64,000 nt of DNA from Alphaproteobacteria bacterium. GTDB taxonomy: Bacteria; Pseudomonadota; Alphaproteobacteria; Reyranellales; Reyranellaceae. The DNA lies in NCBI GenBank assembly GCA_017307275.1, contig JAFKFK010000030.1, positions 1 through 64,000 on the forward strand, in the 5' to 3' direction. Position numbers and translations under genes: made by a program. Positions 18,691-27,162 of this stretch are shown piece after piece. The number at the start of each line of letters is the position of its first letter. Position 1 is the first letter of the stretch. The notes beneath the pieces were generated by a model. The model was not told the origin of the DNA. It saw only the letters and a list, made by a program, of their open reading frames with translations, and did no database searches.

Positions 18691-19560
18691 TCAGAAGCCG
18701 TAGAGCTTCGACGGGGTGTCCATCAGGATGGTGCGCCGCACCTTTTCTTCGGGCACCCATTCTTCGAACCACTTGAGAGTCAGGGGATAGGTCTTGACCC
18801 GGTCGAGGTCGGTGTCGGTATGTGGCCAGTCGCTGCCCCACATCAGCCTCGCTGGGCCGAAGGCGTCGAGCAGCATCGGTGTCGCCGCCCGTGCGCGCTC
18901 CGGCCCGACACGATAAGCACCGCACATCACGACCCAGACGCGCTCGGTCTTGGCACTATCCAGCAGTGTCTTGAACCCGGGATCGCGCATCGGCCCCAAG
19001 GTACGGTCGAACATACCGTAGTGCGGGATCACCACCTTGTGGCCGCCGTCGAGCAGGACCGGAAGAATCTCCGGCAGACGTTGGCTCTCGACATAGAGAT
19101 GGATCGGCCAGTCGCGCTTCAGTGCCTCGGCCAGCATCTCGCGGTAGGCAGACCATTGCGGAGTGGGCAGGCCGTAGATCGGAAAGCGCAGCCCGCGCAC
19201 GCCGATCTGCGCCAGGTTCTCCCAGTCGCCGGCGGTCACTTCGATCGACGGCGACACCCAGGGCACGCCCCGAAAACGGCTGGGCTCGGCCCTCAGCGCT
19301 TCGAACAGATAGGAATTGTCGAAGCCCAGGAATGACGGCTGCAGGAGTACAGCATGGCCGACACTGTTCTTCTCGGCCAGCGCGAGCAGGGTCTGCCAAG
19401 AGGCGTCGTAGGTCGGCACATAGCGGGCATCGATTGTGGTCTTCAGTCCCCGCACGAAGGCATGCGTATGAGCGTCTACTGTAACGGGTCCGGCCGCACT
19501 GAGCGGTGTCGCAACAGTGGCCAGAGCGGAGGCGGTAAAGGTGCGGCGAGAAATCTTCAT
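18691..19560 (-). CDS. Tat-exported amidohydrolase-2 family protein
   Basis: TIM-barrel metal-dependent hydrolase of 289 residues. The N-terminus SRRTFTASALATVATPLSA is a twin-arginine signal, so the enzyme should act in the periplasm. The metal motif HTH (VDAHTHAF) opens the mature domain and GSDWPHTD near residue 245 supplies the late Asp. Close families hydrolyse lactones or decarboxylate 2-pyrone dicarboxylate-like acids. It begins 3 bases after the AroM-LuxR regulator stops, so the two are co-transcribed and it belongs to the same regulon as the divergent DUF917 operon. A periplasmic pre-processing step on the substrate is an inference. Confidence 0.82.
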   Translation of the reverse strand: MKISRRTFTASALATVATPLSAAGPVTVDAHTHAFVRGLKTTIDARYVPTYDASWQTLLALAEKNSVGHAVLLQPSFLGFDNSYLFEALRAEPSRFRGVPWVSPSIEVTAGDWENLAQIGVRGLRFPIYGLPTPQWSAYREMLAEALKRDWPIHLYVESQRLPEILPVLLDGGHKVVIPHYGMFDRTLGPMRDPGFKTLLDSAKTERVWVVMCGAYRVGPERARAATPMLLDAFGPARLMWGSDWPHTDTDLDRVKTYPLTLKWFEEWVPEEKVRRTILMDTPSKLYGF

Positions 19561-19563
19561 CGT

Positions 19564-20508
19564 TCAACGCTCCGGCTCTGCCAACGCCCGCCAGATCAGC
19601 TCCGTGACCGACGTCGCGCCAAGCTTGAGCATGGCGCGGGAGCGATGGATCTCGACAGTGCGATGACTGATGCCGAGCGTGCGGCCGATGAACTTGTTGG
19701 CGGCCCCTTCGAGGGCATGAACCAGCACCTCGCTTTCGCGTTGAGTGAGAGGCTCGCCAGCCGGTAGCAGCCGCTTCAGCAACTCGGTGCCGCTATAGGT
19801 CTTCGCGACGGCGTCCAGGGGATTCCGGGCAATCTCTGCAAGCCTCAACCGTGCAGTGCTGGCGATGATCCGGCAGGCGGTGACGACCGGTTTGCCGCTC
19901 GCTTCGGCGACCTGCTCGGCCATCTCCTCGGTATAGCCAATCGAGTTCATGATGATGAGGTCGGCGCCGGAGACGCGGCCGATGGCATCCATCAGATGCG
20001 TGGCATGGCTGCCGGCCGTCGTCGCGTGGGAGCTTTGCAACATCGTGCCATAGCCCGCCTCGGCGAGGAGGGATCCTTGGCCCGACAAGGGAATGATGAT
20101 GCCGATTCGCGAGTTGCCGGCGGTAAGCGCCGAAACCCAGGCTTCGACGGCGTACTGGCCATGGATCAAAGGCGTGCGGGTCGACAGCCGAGCCCGTATT
20201 CCGGTCATTGCCAGGATCAGCAGATCGTACCCCAGCCCGTCGACCTGCTCGACCAGGGCTGCCGTCCGCCTTGCTACAGCCTCGGCCTCGAGGATGACAT
20301 GCCTGCCGTCGCGCAGTCGGGTGAAGAAGCTTAGCTCGTCGGCGCTCGGCGTCATGCCGTCGATCTCTTGCTGCGGTACGTCGTCCAGCACCCCGAACTC
20401 GACGTAAGACAGGTCGCCAAGGGCGACGCGAAGCTCATTCATCACGTCGGCGCGTGGCGTCTGCCCCATGGTAATGACTGCGATGCGCGGCTGACGCCGA
20501 TCTCCCAC
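19564..20508 (-). CDS. AroM domain-LuxR HTH fusion, putative one-component regulator
   Basis: Protein of 314 residues. Residues 6-225 form an AroM-family domain, clearly homologous to the stand-alone AroM at 28147-28818: shared MGQTPRAD, FTRLRDGR and the PLSGQG segment. Residues about 252-310 are a LuxR/GerE helix-turn-helix (LTQRESEVLVHAL, ISHRTVEIHRSRAMLKLGA). The two conserved Cys positions of the stand-alone protein (C98 and C188) are Met101 (LAMTG) and Ser189 (MNSIGY) here, so the domain is probably a ligand sensor without catalysis. No receiver, PAS or autoinducer domain is present. It is divergent from the DUF917 operon across a palindrome and followed by the amidohydrolase. Regulatory direction is unknown. 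Confidence 0.85.
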   Translation of the reverse strand: MGDRRQPRIAVITMGQTPRADVMNELRVALGDLSYVEFGVLDDVPQQEIDGMTPSADELSFFTRLRDGRHVILEAEAVARRTAALVEQVDGLGYDLLILAMTGIRARLSTRTPLIHGQYAVEAWVSALTAGNSRIGIIIPLSGQGSLLAEAGYGTMLQSSHATTAGSHATHLMDAIGRVSGADLIIMNSIGYTEEMAEQVAEASGKPVVTACRIIASTARLRLAEIARNPLDAVAKTYSGTELLKRLLPAGEPLTQRESEVLVHALEGAANKFIGRTLGISHRTVEIHRSRAMLKLGATSVTELIWRALAEPER

Positions 20509-20519
20509 TTATCCCTCCG

Positions 20520-20539
20520 CATACGTGTCCGCACGTATG
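20520..20539. promoter_or_regulatory. Perfect 8-4-8 palindrome, candidate operator of the AroM-LuxR regulator
   Basis: CATACGTG, four bases, CACGTATG, with exact reverse-complementary arms. A 20-base symmetric site is the usual size for a LuxR-type dimer. It begins 12 bases upstream of the regulator start codon (20508) and lies about 150 bases upstream of the first DUF917 ATG. It could therefore repress the regulator and activate the operon from upstream. A smaller CGGCT, six bases, AGCCG repeat lies at 20553-20568. Confidence 0.6.
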
Positions 20540-20691
20540 GATTACACCCCGGCGGCTCTCTAAAGCCGATAGACCATACGCTTGGAGTGCCATGCTGCGA
20601 AGGACGGTTCGCTGGTCCCGATCTTGCAAAGGCGCCGAGGGGAAGGTCCTGCGCCGCTCCAGGACGAGGGCGGCCGCTGGAAACGGAAGCA

Positions 20692-21771
20692 ATGCCCTTA
20701 AGAGACATCACTCTCGACGACATTGAATCGCTGGCCGTGGGTGCCTGGGTGCTGGGCACCGGTGGTGGCGGCAGCCCTTATCTTGGCCTCCTGAACATGC
20801 GGGCCCTCTACAAGGAGGGTTATCGCGTTCAGCTTCTGCCATCCGACGAACTGGCCGACGACGACTGGATTGCCGCCGTGTCCAACATGGGTGCACCCTT
20901 GGTCGGGCAGGAGCGGCTGACCGACAGCCGTACCATCGCCCGTGCCGTCGACCTGATGGAGCGGCATACGGGCTACAGGTTCCGCGGGATCATGGCCCTC
21001 GAGATCGGTGGTGGGAATTCGATCCAGCCACTGATGGCGGCAGCACATCTCAAGCGCCCGGTGATCGACTCCGACATGATGGGCCGCGCCTATCCCGAGG
21101 CGCAGATGACCTCCGTGGCCGTTGGCGATCTGGCGCCGTGCCCGCTGACCACGGTCGATGTCCGCGGCCTCGAGTCGGTAGTGGAGAAGGTGCCGACCTG
21201 GAAGTGGATGGAGCGGGTCAGCCGCAAGATCTGCGTCGAGTACGGCTCGATTGCTTCGACCTGCAAGGCGCCACGTTCCGGAGCCGAGGTGAAGAAGTGG
21301 GGCATCCATGGCACCACCACCAAGGCCATTGCCATCGGTCACGCAGTGCGCGAGGCACAGCGCAACCATACCGATCCCATTGCCGCGATTCTCTCGGTGG
21401 AGCCTGGGAAAGTCCTCTACCGCGGCAAGGTCGTTGACGTGGAGCGCCGGGCGACGGAAGGCTTCCTGCGCGGGCGCACGCGCCTCGACGGCGTCGACGA
21501 CTGGCGCGGCGCGGGAATGGAGATCAACTTCCAGAACGAATGGATCGTAGCCTGGCTCGACGGCAAGCCTGTCGCCATGTCACCCGACCTGATCTGCGTC
21601 CTCGACTCCGTGTCGGGAGAAGCGGTCGGCACTGAAACCATTCGCTATGGCCAGCGGGTCACCGTCATTGCCTTGCCGCCGCCGCCAGTCTTCCTGTCGG
21701 AGAAGGGGCTGCAGCATGTCGGGCCCCGTGCGTTTGGTTACGACATCGAGTTCAAGAGCATCTTCGCGTGA
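20692..21771 (+). CDS. DUF917 family protein, copy 1
   Basis: Protein of 359 residues of the family PF06032, formerly DUF917; from memory some members are described as thiohydantoin desulfurases. It starts MPLRDITLDDIESLAVGAW at an ATG preceded by GGAAG; the open frame runs back to 20368, across the regulatory region, and is not coding there. The glycine-rich LGTGGGGSPYL near residue 20 is the family hallmark, followed by EIGGGNSIQP and PVIDSDMMGRAYPE. No signal peptide or membrane segment is present. It is the first gene of an eight-gene operon and overlaps copy 2 by four bases. The exact reaction is not established here. Confidence 0.9.
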   Translation: MPLRDITLDDIESLAVGAWVLGTGGGGSPYLGLLNMRALYKEGYRVQLLPSDELADDDWIAAVSNMGAPLVGQERLTDSRTIARAVDLMERHTGYRFRGIMALEIGGGNSIQPLMAAAHLKRPVIDSDMMGRAYPEAQMTSVAVGDLAPCPLTTVDVRGLESVVEKVPTWKWMERVSRKICVEYGSIASTCKAPRSGAEVKKWGIHGTTTKAIAIGHAVREAQRNHTDPIAAILSVEPGKVLYRGKVVDVERRATEGFLRGRTRLDGVDDWRGAGMEINFQNEWIVAWLDGKPVAMSPDLICVLDSVSGEAVGTETIRYGQRVTVIALPPPPVFLSEKGLQHVGPRAFGYDIEFKSIFA

Positions 21772-22850
21772 GCGTACGCGAGATCACCGCTGACGACATC
21801 GAATCGCTGGCCGTTGGCGCCTGGATTTTGGGCACTGGAGGCGGAGGCAGCCCCTATCTGCCTTTGTTGAATATGCGGCGCCTCTATCGCGAAGGCTATC
21901 GCGTGCAGCTCATGGATGCGGCGGACCTGGACGACGACGATCTGGTCGGCACGGTCGCCAATATGGGCGCGCCGCTGGTGGGGCAGGAGAGGCTGACCGA
22001 CAGTCTCACCCTGGCGCGCGCCGTCGAGGTGATGGAGAAGCATCTCGGCCACCGCTTCGCTGCCCTCATGAGCATGGAAATCGGCGGTGCCAACGGCGTG
22101 CGGCCGTTCATGGCGGCGGCGCACCTTGGCCGGCCGGTGATTGACAGCGACACGATGGGGCGCGCCTATCCTGAAGCGCAAATGACCTCCGTATCGGTTG
22201 GTGGCCTCACGCCGTATCCACTGACGGCCGTGGATGTGCGCGGTCTGGAAAGCGTCGTGCACAAGGTTCCGACCTGGAAGTGGGCGGAACGGGTCATGCG
22301 CAAGATCTGCGTTGAATACGGCTCTGTCGCCGCGACCTGTCAGCCGCCTCGGACCGGCGCCGAGGTGAAGAAGTGGGGCATCCATGGCACCACCACCAAG
22401 GCCATTGCCATCGGCGCCGCTGTGCGCGAGGCGCAGCGCACGCATGCCGATCCCATCGCGGCAATCCTGTCGGTCGAGCCGGGCAAGCTCCTCTACAGGG
22501 GCAAGGTGGTCGATGTCGCCCGCCGGACCACAGAGGGCTTCCTGCGCGGTGTTGTGCGCTTCGATGGCCTCGACGATTGGCGCGGCGAAAAGTTGGAGAT
22601 CAATTTCCAGAACGAATGGATCGTGGCTCTGCGAGAGCGCGAAGCGGTCGCCATGACGCCGGACCTCATCTGCGTACTCAACTCGGATACGGGCGAGGCG
22701 GTCGGGTCGGAAACCATCCGGTACGGCCAGCGCGTCACCGTGATTGCCCTGCCATCCCCGCCGGTCTTCCTCTCGGAGGACGGCCTGAAACATGTCGGCC
22801 CCCGGGCCTTCGGCTATGATCTCGACTTCAGGAGCGTGTTTTCGTCATGA
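21768..22850 (+). CDS. DUF917 family protein, copy 2
   Basis: Tandem paralogue of the preceding gene, 360 residues, starting with GTG inside a GTGA overlap. It keeps LGTGGGGSPYL, EIGGANGVRP and PVIDSDTMGRAYPE, and is similar to copy 1 over its full length. A 56-base tract (22359-22414) is identical at DNA level to 21283-21338 although the flanks differ. Both copies look intact, which argues for a hetero-oligomer or two related substrates and not a decaying duplicate. It overlaps the hydantoinase/oxoprolinase gene by an ATGA. Confidence 0.9.
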   Translation: MSVREITADDIESLAVGAWILGTGGGGSPYLPLLNMRRLYREGYRVQLMDAADLDDDDLVGTVANMGAPLVGQERLTDSLTLARAVEVMEKHLGHRFAALMSMEIGGANGVRPFMAAAHLGRPVIDSDTMGRAYPEAQMTSVSVGGLTPYPLTAVDVRGLESVVHKVPTWKWAERVMRKICVEYGSVAATCQPPRTGAEVKKWGIHGTTTKAIAIGAAVREAQRTHADPIAAILSVEPGKLLYRGKVVDVARRTTEGFLRGVVRFDGLDDWRGEKLEINFQNEWIVALREREAVAMTPDLICVLNSDTGEAVGSETIRYGQRVTVIALPSPPVFLSEDGLKHVGPRAFGYDLDFRSVFSS

Positions 22851-24388
22851 GGCGCATCGGTATCGACGTCGGCGGCACCAACACGGACGCTGTCCTGATC
22901 GAGGACGGCAAGGTCATTCGCGCGGTCAAGGCACCGACCAGCGAGGATGTCACCGCCGGCATCCTGGATTCTCTGAAGAGTCTCGGCTCGACTGGCGTTC
23001 TCGAGGGCAAGCGCATCGATGGCGTGATGATCGGCACCACGCATTTCATCAACGCCGTGGTGCAGCGTCGTCACCTCACCAAGGTTGGGGCGCTGCGGCT
23101 GGGCATGCCAGCTTCCGCCTCGTTGCCGCCGTTCTGCGACTGGCCAGAAGACCTTGCGGCTTTGGTGTGCGGTGGCGTTTGGATGGTCGAAGGCGGCCAT
23201 GAGTATGACGGGCGGCCGTTCATGCCGCTCGATGAGGCGGCGGTTACCAAGGCAGCCCATGAAATGAAGGCGGCGGGACTGAAGTCCGTCGGTATTTCGT
23301 CGATCTTCTCGCCGCTGGACCCCAGCCATGAAAAGCGTGCGGTGGAACTGGTCGCCGCCGTGATCCCCGACGTTGCCATTACCTGCTCGTCCGATCTTGG
23401 CCGCATCGGCCTGTTGGAGCGCGAGAATGCCGGCCTGCTGAATGCGGCGTTGGCCGATCTGTCACGTGACACGATCGCTGCCTTCGAGAAAGCGATCCGT
23501 GATTCCGGCCTCGACGCGCCGCTCTTCATTACCCAGAACGACGGCACGGTGGCCGAGGCTGCCCAAGCGCGTCGGTTGCCGGTCTACAGTTTCGCCTCTG
23601 GCGCCACCAACTCGATGCGCGGCGCCGCCTATCTCTCCGGTTTGGCCGACGCCATGGTAATCGACGTCGGCGGGACCACGGCCGATGTCGGCCAACTCAA
23701 GAATGGCTTTCCGCGTGAAGCCAATTCGGTCGTGAAGATCGGTGGCGTGCGTACGCTCTTCCGCATGCCCGATTTGCTGTCGATTGGTCTCGGCGGCGGC
23801 AGCCACGTGTCCCTCGATCCTCTCAAGGTCGGACCGGTGTCGGTGGGATATCGCCTGTTGAAGGACGGCATCGCCTTCGGCGGCAAGCAGCTCACGACCA
23901 CGGACGTTGCTGTCGCTGCTGGCATCCTGGACCTCGGTGACAGGTCCAAGGTGGCCTATCTCGACGAGGCGACCTGCCAGAAAGTCTTCGGCGAGGCAGC
24001 ACGTCTCGCCGAGGAAGCGATCGACCGGATGAAGACCGAGGCCGCCGACGTGCCGCTGATTGCCGTCGGGGGCGGCGCCTTTCTTATCCCGGAGAAGCTA
24101 CCGGGCGTGAGCCAGGTAATTCATGTGGAACATGGCGATTGCGCCAATGCCGTGGGGGCTGCGATCGCCCAGGTGGCGGGCGAATGCGACCAGATCTTCA
24201 AGGATCTGACGCGCAGGGATGCGATTTCGGCGGCGAGCGATATCGCGAACGACCGTGCCGTGGCGGCGGGCGCGGATCGCGCGACCCTGCAGACGATCGA
24301 AAGCGAAGACATGCCGCTTGCCTATCTGCCGGGCAACTCGGTACGCGTCCGCGTGCGCGTCGTGGGCGACGTCAAGGCCACCGCATGA
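22847..24388 (+). CDS. Short hydantoinase/oxoprolinase (HyuA-like) family protein
   Basis: ATP-binding actin-like-fold enzyme of 513 residues. The N-terminal phosphate-binding motif GIDVGGTNTDAVL and the second motif VIDVGGTTADVGQL near residue 273 are clear, as is the GLGGGSHVSLDP segment. HyuA and the oxoprolinase A domain usually reach about 690 residues, so the C-terminal portion is lacking; no HyuB partner is present. The family hydrolyses cyclic amides such as hydantoins and 5-oxoproline in an ATP-dependent way. Overlaps on both sides with DUF917 copy 2 and the permease gene imply coupled translation and probably a complex with DUF917. Confidence 0.9.
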   Translation: MRRIGIDVGGTNTDAVLIEDGKVIRAVKAPTSEDVTAGILDSLKSLGSTGVLEGKRIDGVMIGTTHFINAVVQRRHLTKVGALRLGMPASASLPPFCDWPEDLAALVCGGVWMVEGGHEYDGRPFMPLDEAAVTKAAHEMKAAGLKSVGISSIFSPLDPSHEKRAVELVAAVIPDVAITCSSDLGRIGLLERENAGLLNAALADLSRDTIAAFEKAIRDSGLDAPLFITQNDGTVAEAAQARRLPVYSFASGATNSMRGAAYLSGLADAMVIDVGGTTADVGQLKNGFPREANSVVKIGGVRTLFRMPDLLSIGLGGGSHVSLDPLKVGPVSVGYRLLKDGIAFGGKQLTTTDVAVAAGILDLGDRSKVAYLDEATCQKVFGEAARLAEEAIDRMKTEAADVPLIAVGGGAFLIPEKLPGVSQVIHVEHGDCANAVGAAIAQVAGECDQIFKDLTRRDAISAASDIANDRAVAAGADRATLQTIESEDMPLAYLPGNSVRVRVRVVGDVKATA

Positions 24389-25257
24389 AAGCGGGCCAGC
24401 CATCGCCTATTGCGTGGCTGGTCGCTCCGGCCGCACTGCTCTTTGTCCTCTTCTTCGTCATGCCGCTTGGCGTCATGGCGGCGATGTCGTTCTTCTCCGG
24501 CAATCCGGTCACCAATCCCAACGCCTTCCTGACGACGCGCCACTACGAGCGTTTCATCTTCGATTCGGCGGGAATCTTCCACGACGCCCTGTGGTCGACC
24601 CTGCGCATCGGCCTGATCACGACAATCGTCTCGTTGCTGATCGGCTATCCGCTGGCCCACTGGATGGCGCGCATGCAGTCGCGGCTCGGCCACGCACTCG
24701 TGCTGATCGCGGTGATTGCGCCGATGCTGACCGGCATCGTCGTGCGTACCTTCGCCTGGATGACAATTCTGCAGGACAAAGGCGTCATCAACACGCTGCT
24801 GATGCAATGGGGCCTCACCGACAAGCCCGTGCCGTTGATGTACAACGAGTTCGGTACGGTCGTGGCGCTGGTCCACATCTACGTCCCCTTCATGGTGCTG
24901 ACGCTGACCGGCGTGATCGGCCGCATCGACGAGCGTTTGGAGCAAGCCGCCCGCAGCCTGGGGGCTGGCCGAGCGAGGGCCTTCGTCGAGGTGACCCTTC
25001 CGCTGAGCCTTCCCGGCATCCTGGCGGGCTCCCTGTTGGTCTTTGCCCTGTCGATCAGTGCCTACGTCACACCCTCTCTGATGGGCGGCACGAATGTACT
25101 GACCCTGCCCATGCTGATCGCTCAGCAGGTCGGCACCAGCTTCAACCCCAACTTCGCTGGGGCCCTGGGGATGATCCTTCTGCTGGTCTCGCTGGTGATC
25201 GTCTTCGCCTACAATCGCATCCTGGCCCGACTGTCGGGCGAGCAGGGGCTGGCATGA
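24385..25257 (+). CDS. ABC transporter permease, PotB-like
   Basis: Inner-membrane permease of 290 residues with six predicted spans and the EAA loop EQAARSLGAGRARAFVEVTLP near residue 190, as in spermidine/putrescine-type importers. The ATG at 24385 overlaps the upstream stop in an ATGA; the longer open frame overlaps the hydantoinase gene and is a shadow. It pairs with the next permease, the binding protein at 26108 and the ATPase at 27163 to form a complete importer. The ligand is probably the substrate of the DUF917/HyuA enzymes. Confidence 0.94.
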   Translation: MKAGQPSPIAWLVAPAALLFVLFFVMPLGVMAAMSFFSGNPVTNPNAFLTTRHYERFIFDSAGIFHDALWSTLRIGLITTIVSLLIGYPLAHWMARMQSRLGHALVLIAVIAPMLTGIVVRTFAWMTILQDKGVINTLLMQWGLTDKPVPLMYNEFGTVVALVHIYVPFMVLTLTGVIGRIDERLEQAARSLGAGRARAFVEVTLPLSLPGILAGSLLVFALSISAYVTPSLMGGTNVLTLPMLIAQQVGTSFNPNFAGALGMILLLVSLVIVFAYNRILARLSGEQGLA

Positions 25258-26084
25258 GCGCGCCCGCAAACCACCCGCCGGCCAATCGCCGGCCCTTCGA
25301 TGCCGGCCGCGCCGCCTACCTGGCACTCAATATCGCCTTGCTGACCTTCCTGCTGGCGCCCATCGCCATCGTGCTCGTGTTCGCCCTCAACCCGACGCCC
25401 TATATTTCCTTCCCGCCGGTCGGCATCAGCCTTCGCTGGTTTGCCAAGTTCTTCTCCAGCGCAGAGTTCATGAATGCACTCTGGCTGTCGCTCTGGATTG
25501 CAGCCGTTGTGCTGGTCCTGTCGGTCGTGATCGGCGGCGCTTGTGCGCTGGCCCTCGCTCGCGGCAACTTGCCGGGACGCGGCTTCCTCACCGCGTTCTT
25601 CATGTCACCGTTGATGCTGCCCGCCATTCTGACGGGCCTGGCGCTGTTCCAAGCCTATCTGCTGGCGGGCATTGGCCGCCCGGTCTGGGGCCTGATCCTG
25701 GCCCATACTTTGGTAGCGGTGCCCTATGTCATACGCACGACGTTGGCCGTCCTGCATAACTTCGACCGACGTATCGAGGAGGCCGCAGCCGTGCTCGGCG
25801 CCAGCCCCGTGCGGGTCTTCTTCGAGGTCACGCTGCCCTTGATCCGGCCGGGCGTCTTTGCCGGTGGAGTCTTTGCCTTCATCGTCTCGTTCGATCAGTT
25901 CCCGGTTTCGCTGTTCCTGGTCGTGCCCAAGGGCGAAACCCTGCCGGTCGTGCTGTTCAACTACATGAAATTCGACCTCGACGGCGCCATTGCCGCCGCC
26001 TCGATGGTCTCGATCTTGCTGGCGCTTGCCGTCGTGCTGGTGCTGGAGAGGCTGATTGGCCTCAAGGCGTACGTTAAGCTTTAA
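25254..26084 (+). CDS. ABC transporter permease, PotC-like
   Basis: Second permease of the importer, 276 residues, starting at the ATG at 25254 inside another ATGA overlap. Six hydrophobic spans and an EAA loop (EEAAAVLGASPVRVFFEVTLP) are visible. It has the PotC-type ending with a long last span and a short basic tail. A long in-frame extension back to 24219 lies wholly inside the upstream genes and is not coding. A 23-base gap with AAAAAGGG separates it from the binding-protein gene. Confidence 0.94.
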   Translation: MSAPANHPPANRRPFDAGRAAYLALNIALLTFLLAPIAIVLVFALNPTPYISFPPVGISLRWFAKFFSSAEFMNALWLSLWIAAVVLVLSVVIGGACALALARGNLPGRGFLTAFFMSPLMLPAILTGLALFQAYLLAGIGRPVWGLILAHTLVAVPYVIRTTLAVLHNFDRRIEEAAAVLGASPVRVFFEVTLPLIRPGVFAGGVFAFIVSFDQFPVSLFLVVPKGETLPVVLFNYMKFDLDGAIAAASMVSILLALAVVLVLERLIGLKAYVKL

Positions 26085-26107
26085 AAAGGGAACAGAGGGG
26101 GTCAATC

Positions 26108-27154
26108 ATGATTTCACGTCGTCAGGCTCTCCGGACAGGTGCCGGCCTCGCCGCTGCCGCAACTCTTGGCGCACCCGCTATCCTTCATGCCCAGACCAAG
26201 ACGCTCAAGATTACCACCTGGGGCGGCAAGTGGGGCGATGTCATGAAGAGCACGGTGCTGCCGGCCTTCGAGAAGGAGTTCAAGTGCACCGTGCAGGCCG
26301 ACCAGGCCTTTCCGTTCGTGCCGAAGCTGCAGGCCAGCCCGCGGAACGATCCGATCTACGACGTGCTGCACACCAACTCGAACGAGCAGTGGAGCTCGCT
26401 CTCCGAAGGGCTGGTGATGCCGAAGATCACGGCCAAGGAAGTGCCCAACGTCGCCAATGTTTATCCCTATGCGGTCAGCGACAAGATTGTTGGCGTCACG
26501 ATCTTCACCAGTGCGATCGGGCTCGGATTCCGCACCGACAAGGGTCTGGCCAAGCCGACGTCGTGGAAGGACCTTGCTGATCCCAAGCTGGCCGGCGCGC
26601 GCGGCGGCTATCTCATTCCGGTGAACAGCCTCGGTCAGGCGCATCTGATGATGCTGGGCAAGATCTACGGCAAGGGCCTTACGGACCTCGACGCAGCGTA
26701 CAAGGCGCTGGAAGCGCTGAAGCCCATCAAGCTCGTGGATTTCACCGGACAGATGGAAAAGATGCTTCTCTCGGCCGAGGTGTCGATGGGCATCATCCAT
26801 GATTCGGGTGTCTATCGCTATGAAGGAACGAATGCCCAGCCGGTCGACTTCGCCAGCCCGTCGGAGGGCGTGCTGGCGCTGGAGCAGGTGCTGAACGTGA
26901 CGCCGGGCTCGAAGGTAAAGGAGCTCGCTTTCGGTTACATCGACTACATGCTGCGTCCGGATGTGCAGAAGCTGCTCGGCGAAGCCGTGTGGTACTCGCC
27001 GGCCAACAAGACGGTGAAGCTCGATCCCAAGTACGACGAGAAGCTGCTCACCACCGAAGCCAAGGTGGCGACCCTCATCCAGCCGGACTGGAAGTGGTAC
27101 AACTCGCACAAGGAAGACATCGACGCCCGCGTAACGAAGATCCTGCGAGGCTAA
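26108..27154 (+). CDS. ABC transporter substrate-binding protein, PotD/PotF-like, Tat signal
   Basis: Extracytoplasmic receptor of 348 residues with a twin-arginine signal ([20 protein letters not shown]) and cleavage near residue 29. The mature part begins [13 protein letters not shown], typical of the spermidine/putrescine receptor class. Polyamine receptors use acidic and aromatic pocket residues; I cannot establish that pocket here, so the ligand may be a different small organic compound. A GGGAACAGAGGGGG stretch precedes the ATG. Translation is less tightly coupled here than upstream, as expected for a receptor needed in excess. Confidence 0.92.
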   Translation: MISRRQALRTGAGLAAAATLGAPAILHAQTKTLKITTWGGKWGDVMKSTVLPAFEKEFKCTVQADQAFPFVPKLQASPRNDPIYDVLHTNSNEQWSSLSEGLVMPKITAKEVPNVANVYPYAVSDKIVGVTIFTSAIGLGFRTDKGLAKPTSWKDLADPKLAGARGGYLIPVNSLGQAHLMMLGKIYGKGLTDLDAAYKALEALKPIKLVDFTGQMEKMLLSAEVSMGIIHDSGVYRYEGTNAQPVDFASPSEGVLALEQVLNVTPGSKVKELAFGYIDYMLRPDVQKLLGEAVWYSPANKTVKLDPKYDEKLLTTEAKVATLIQPDWKWYNSHKEDIDARVTKILRG

Positions 27155-27162
27155 GGGCGTTC

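Noticed and set aside
20575-20594. A possible second palindrome beginning CATACG
   Set aside because: Only the outer three positions of the right half are complementary, so I keep it only as a half-site.
20368-20691. A 108-codon N-terminal extension of DUF917 copy 1
   Set aside because: It would run over the palindrome and the start of the divergent regulator, has no family similarity, and the paralogue starts at the point equivalent to 20692.
24219-25253. A 345-codon extension of the PotC-like permease
   Set aside because: It lies entirely in an alternative frame of the hydantoinase and PotB-like genes; the ATG at 25254 forms the same ATGA overlap as its neighbours.
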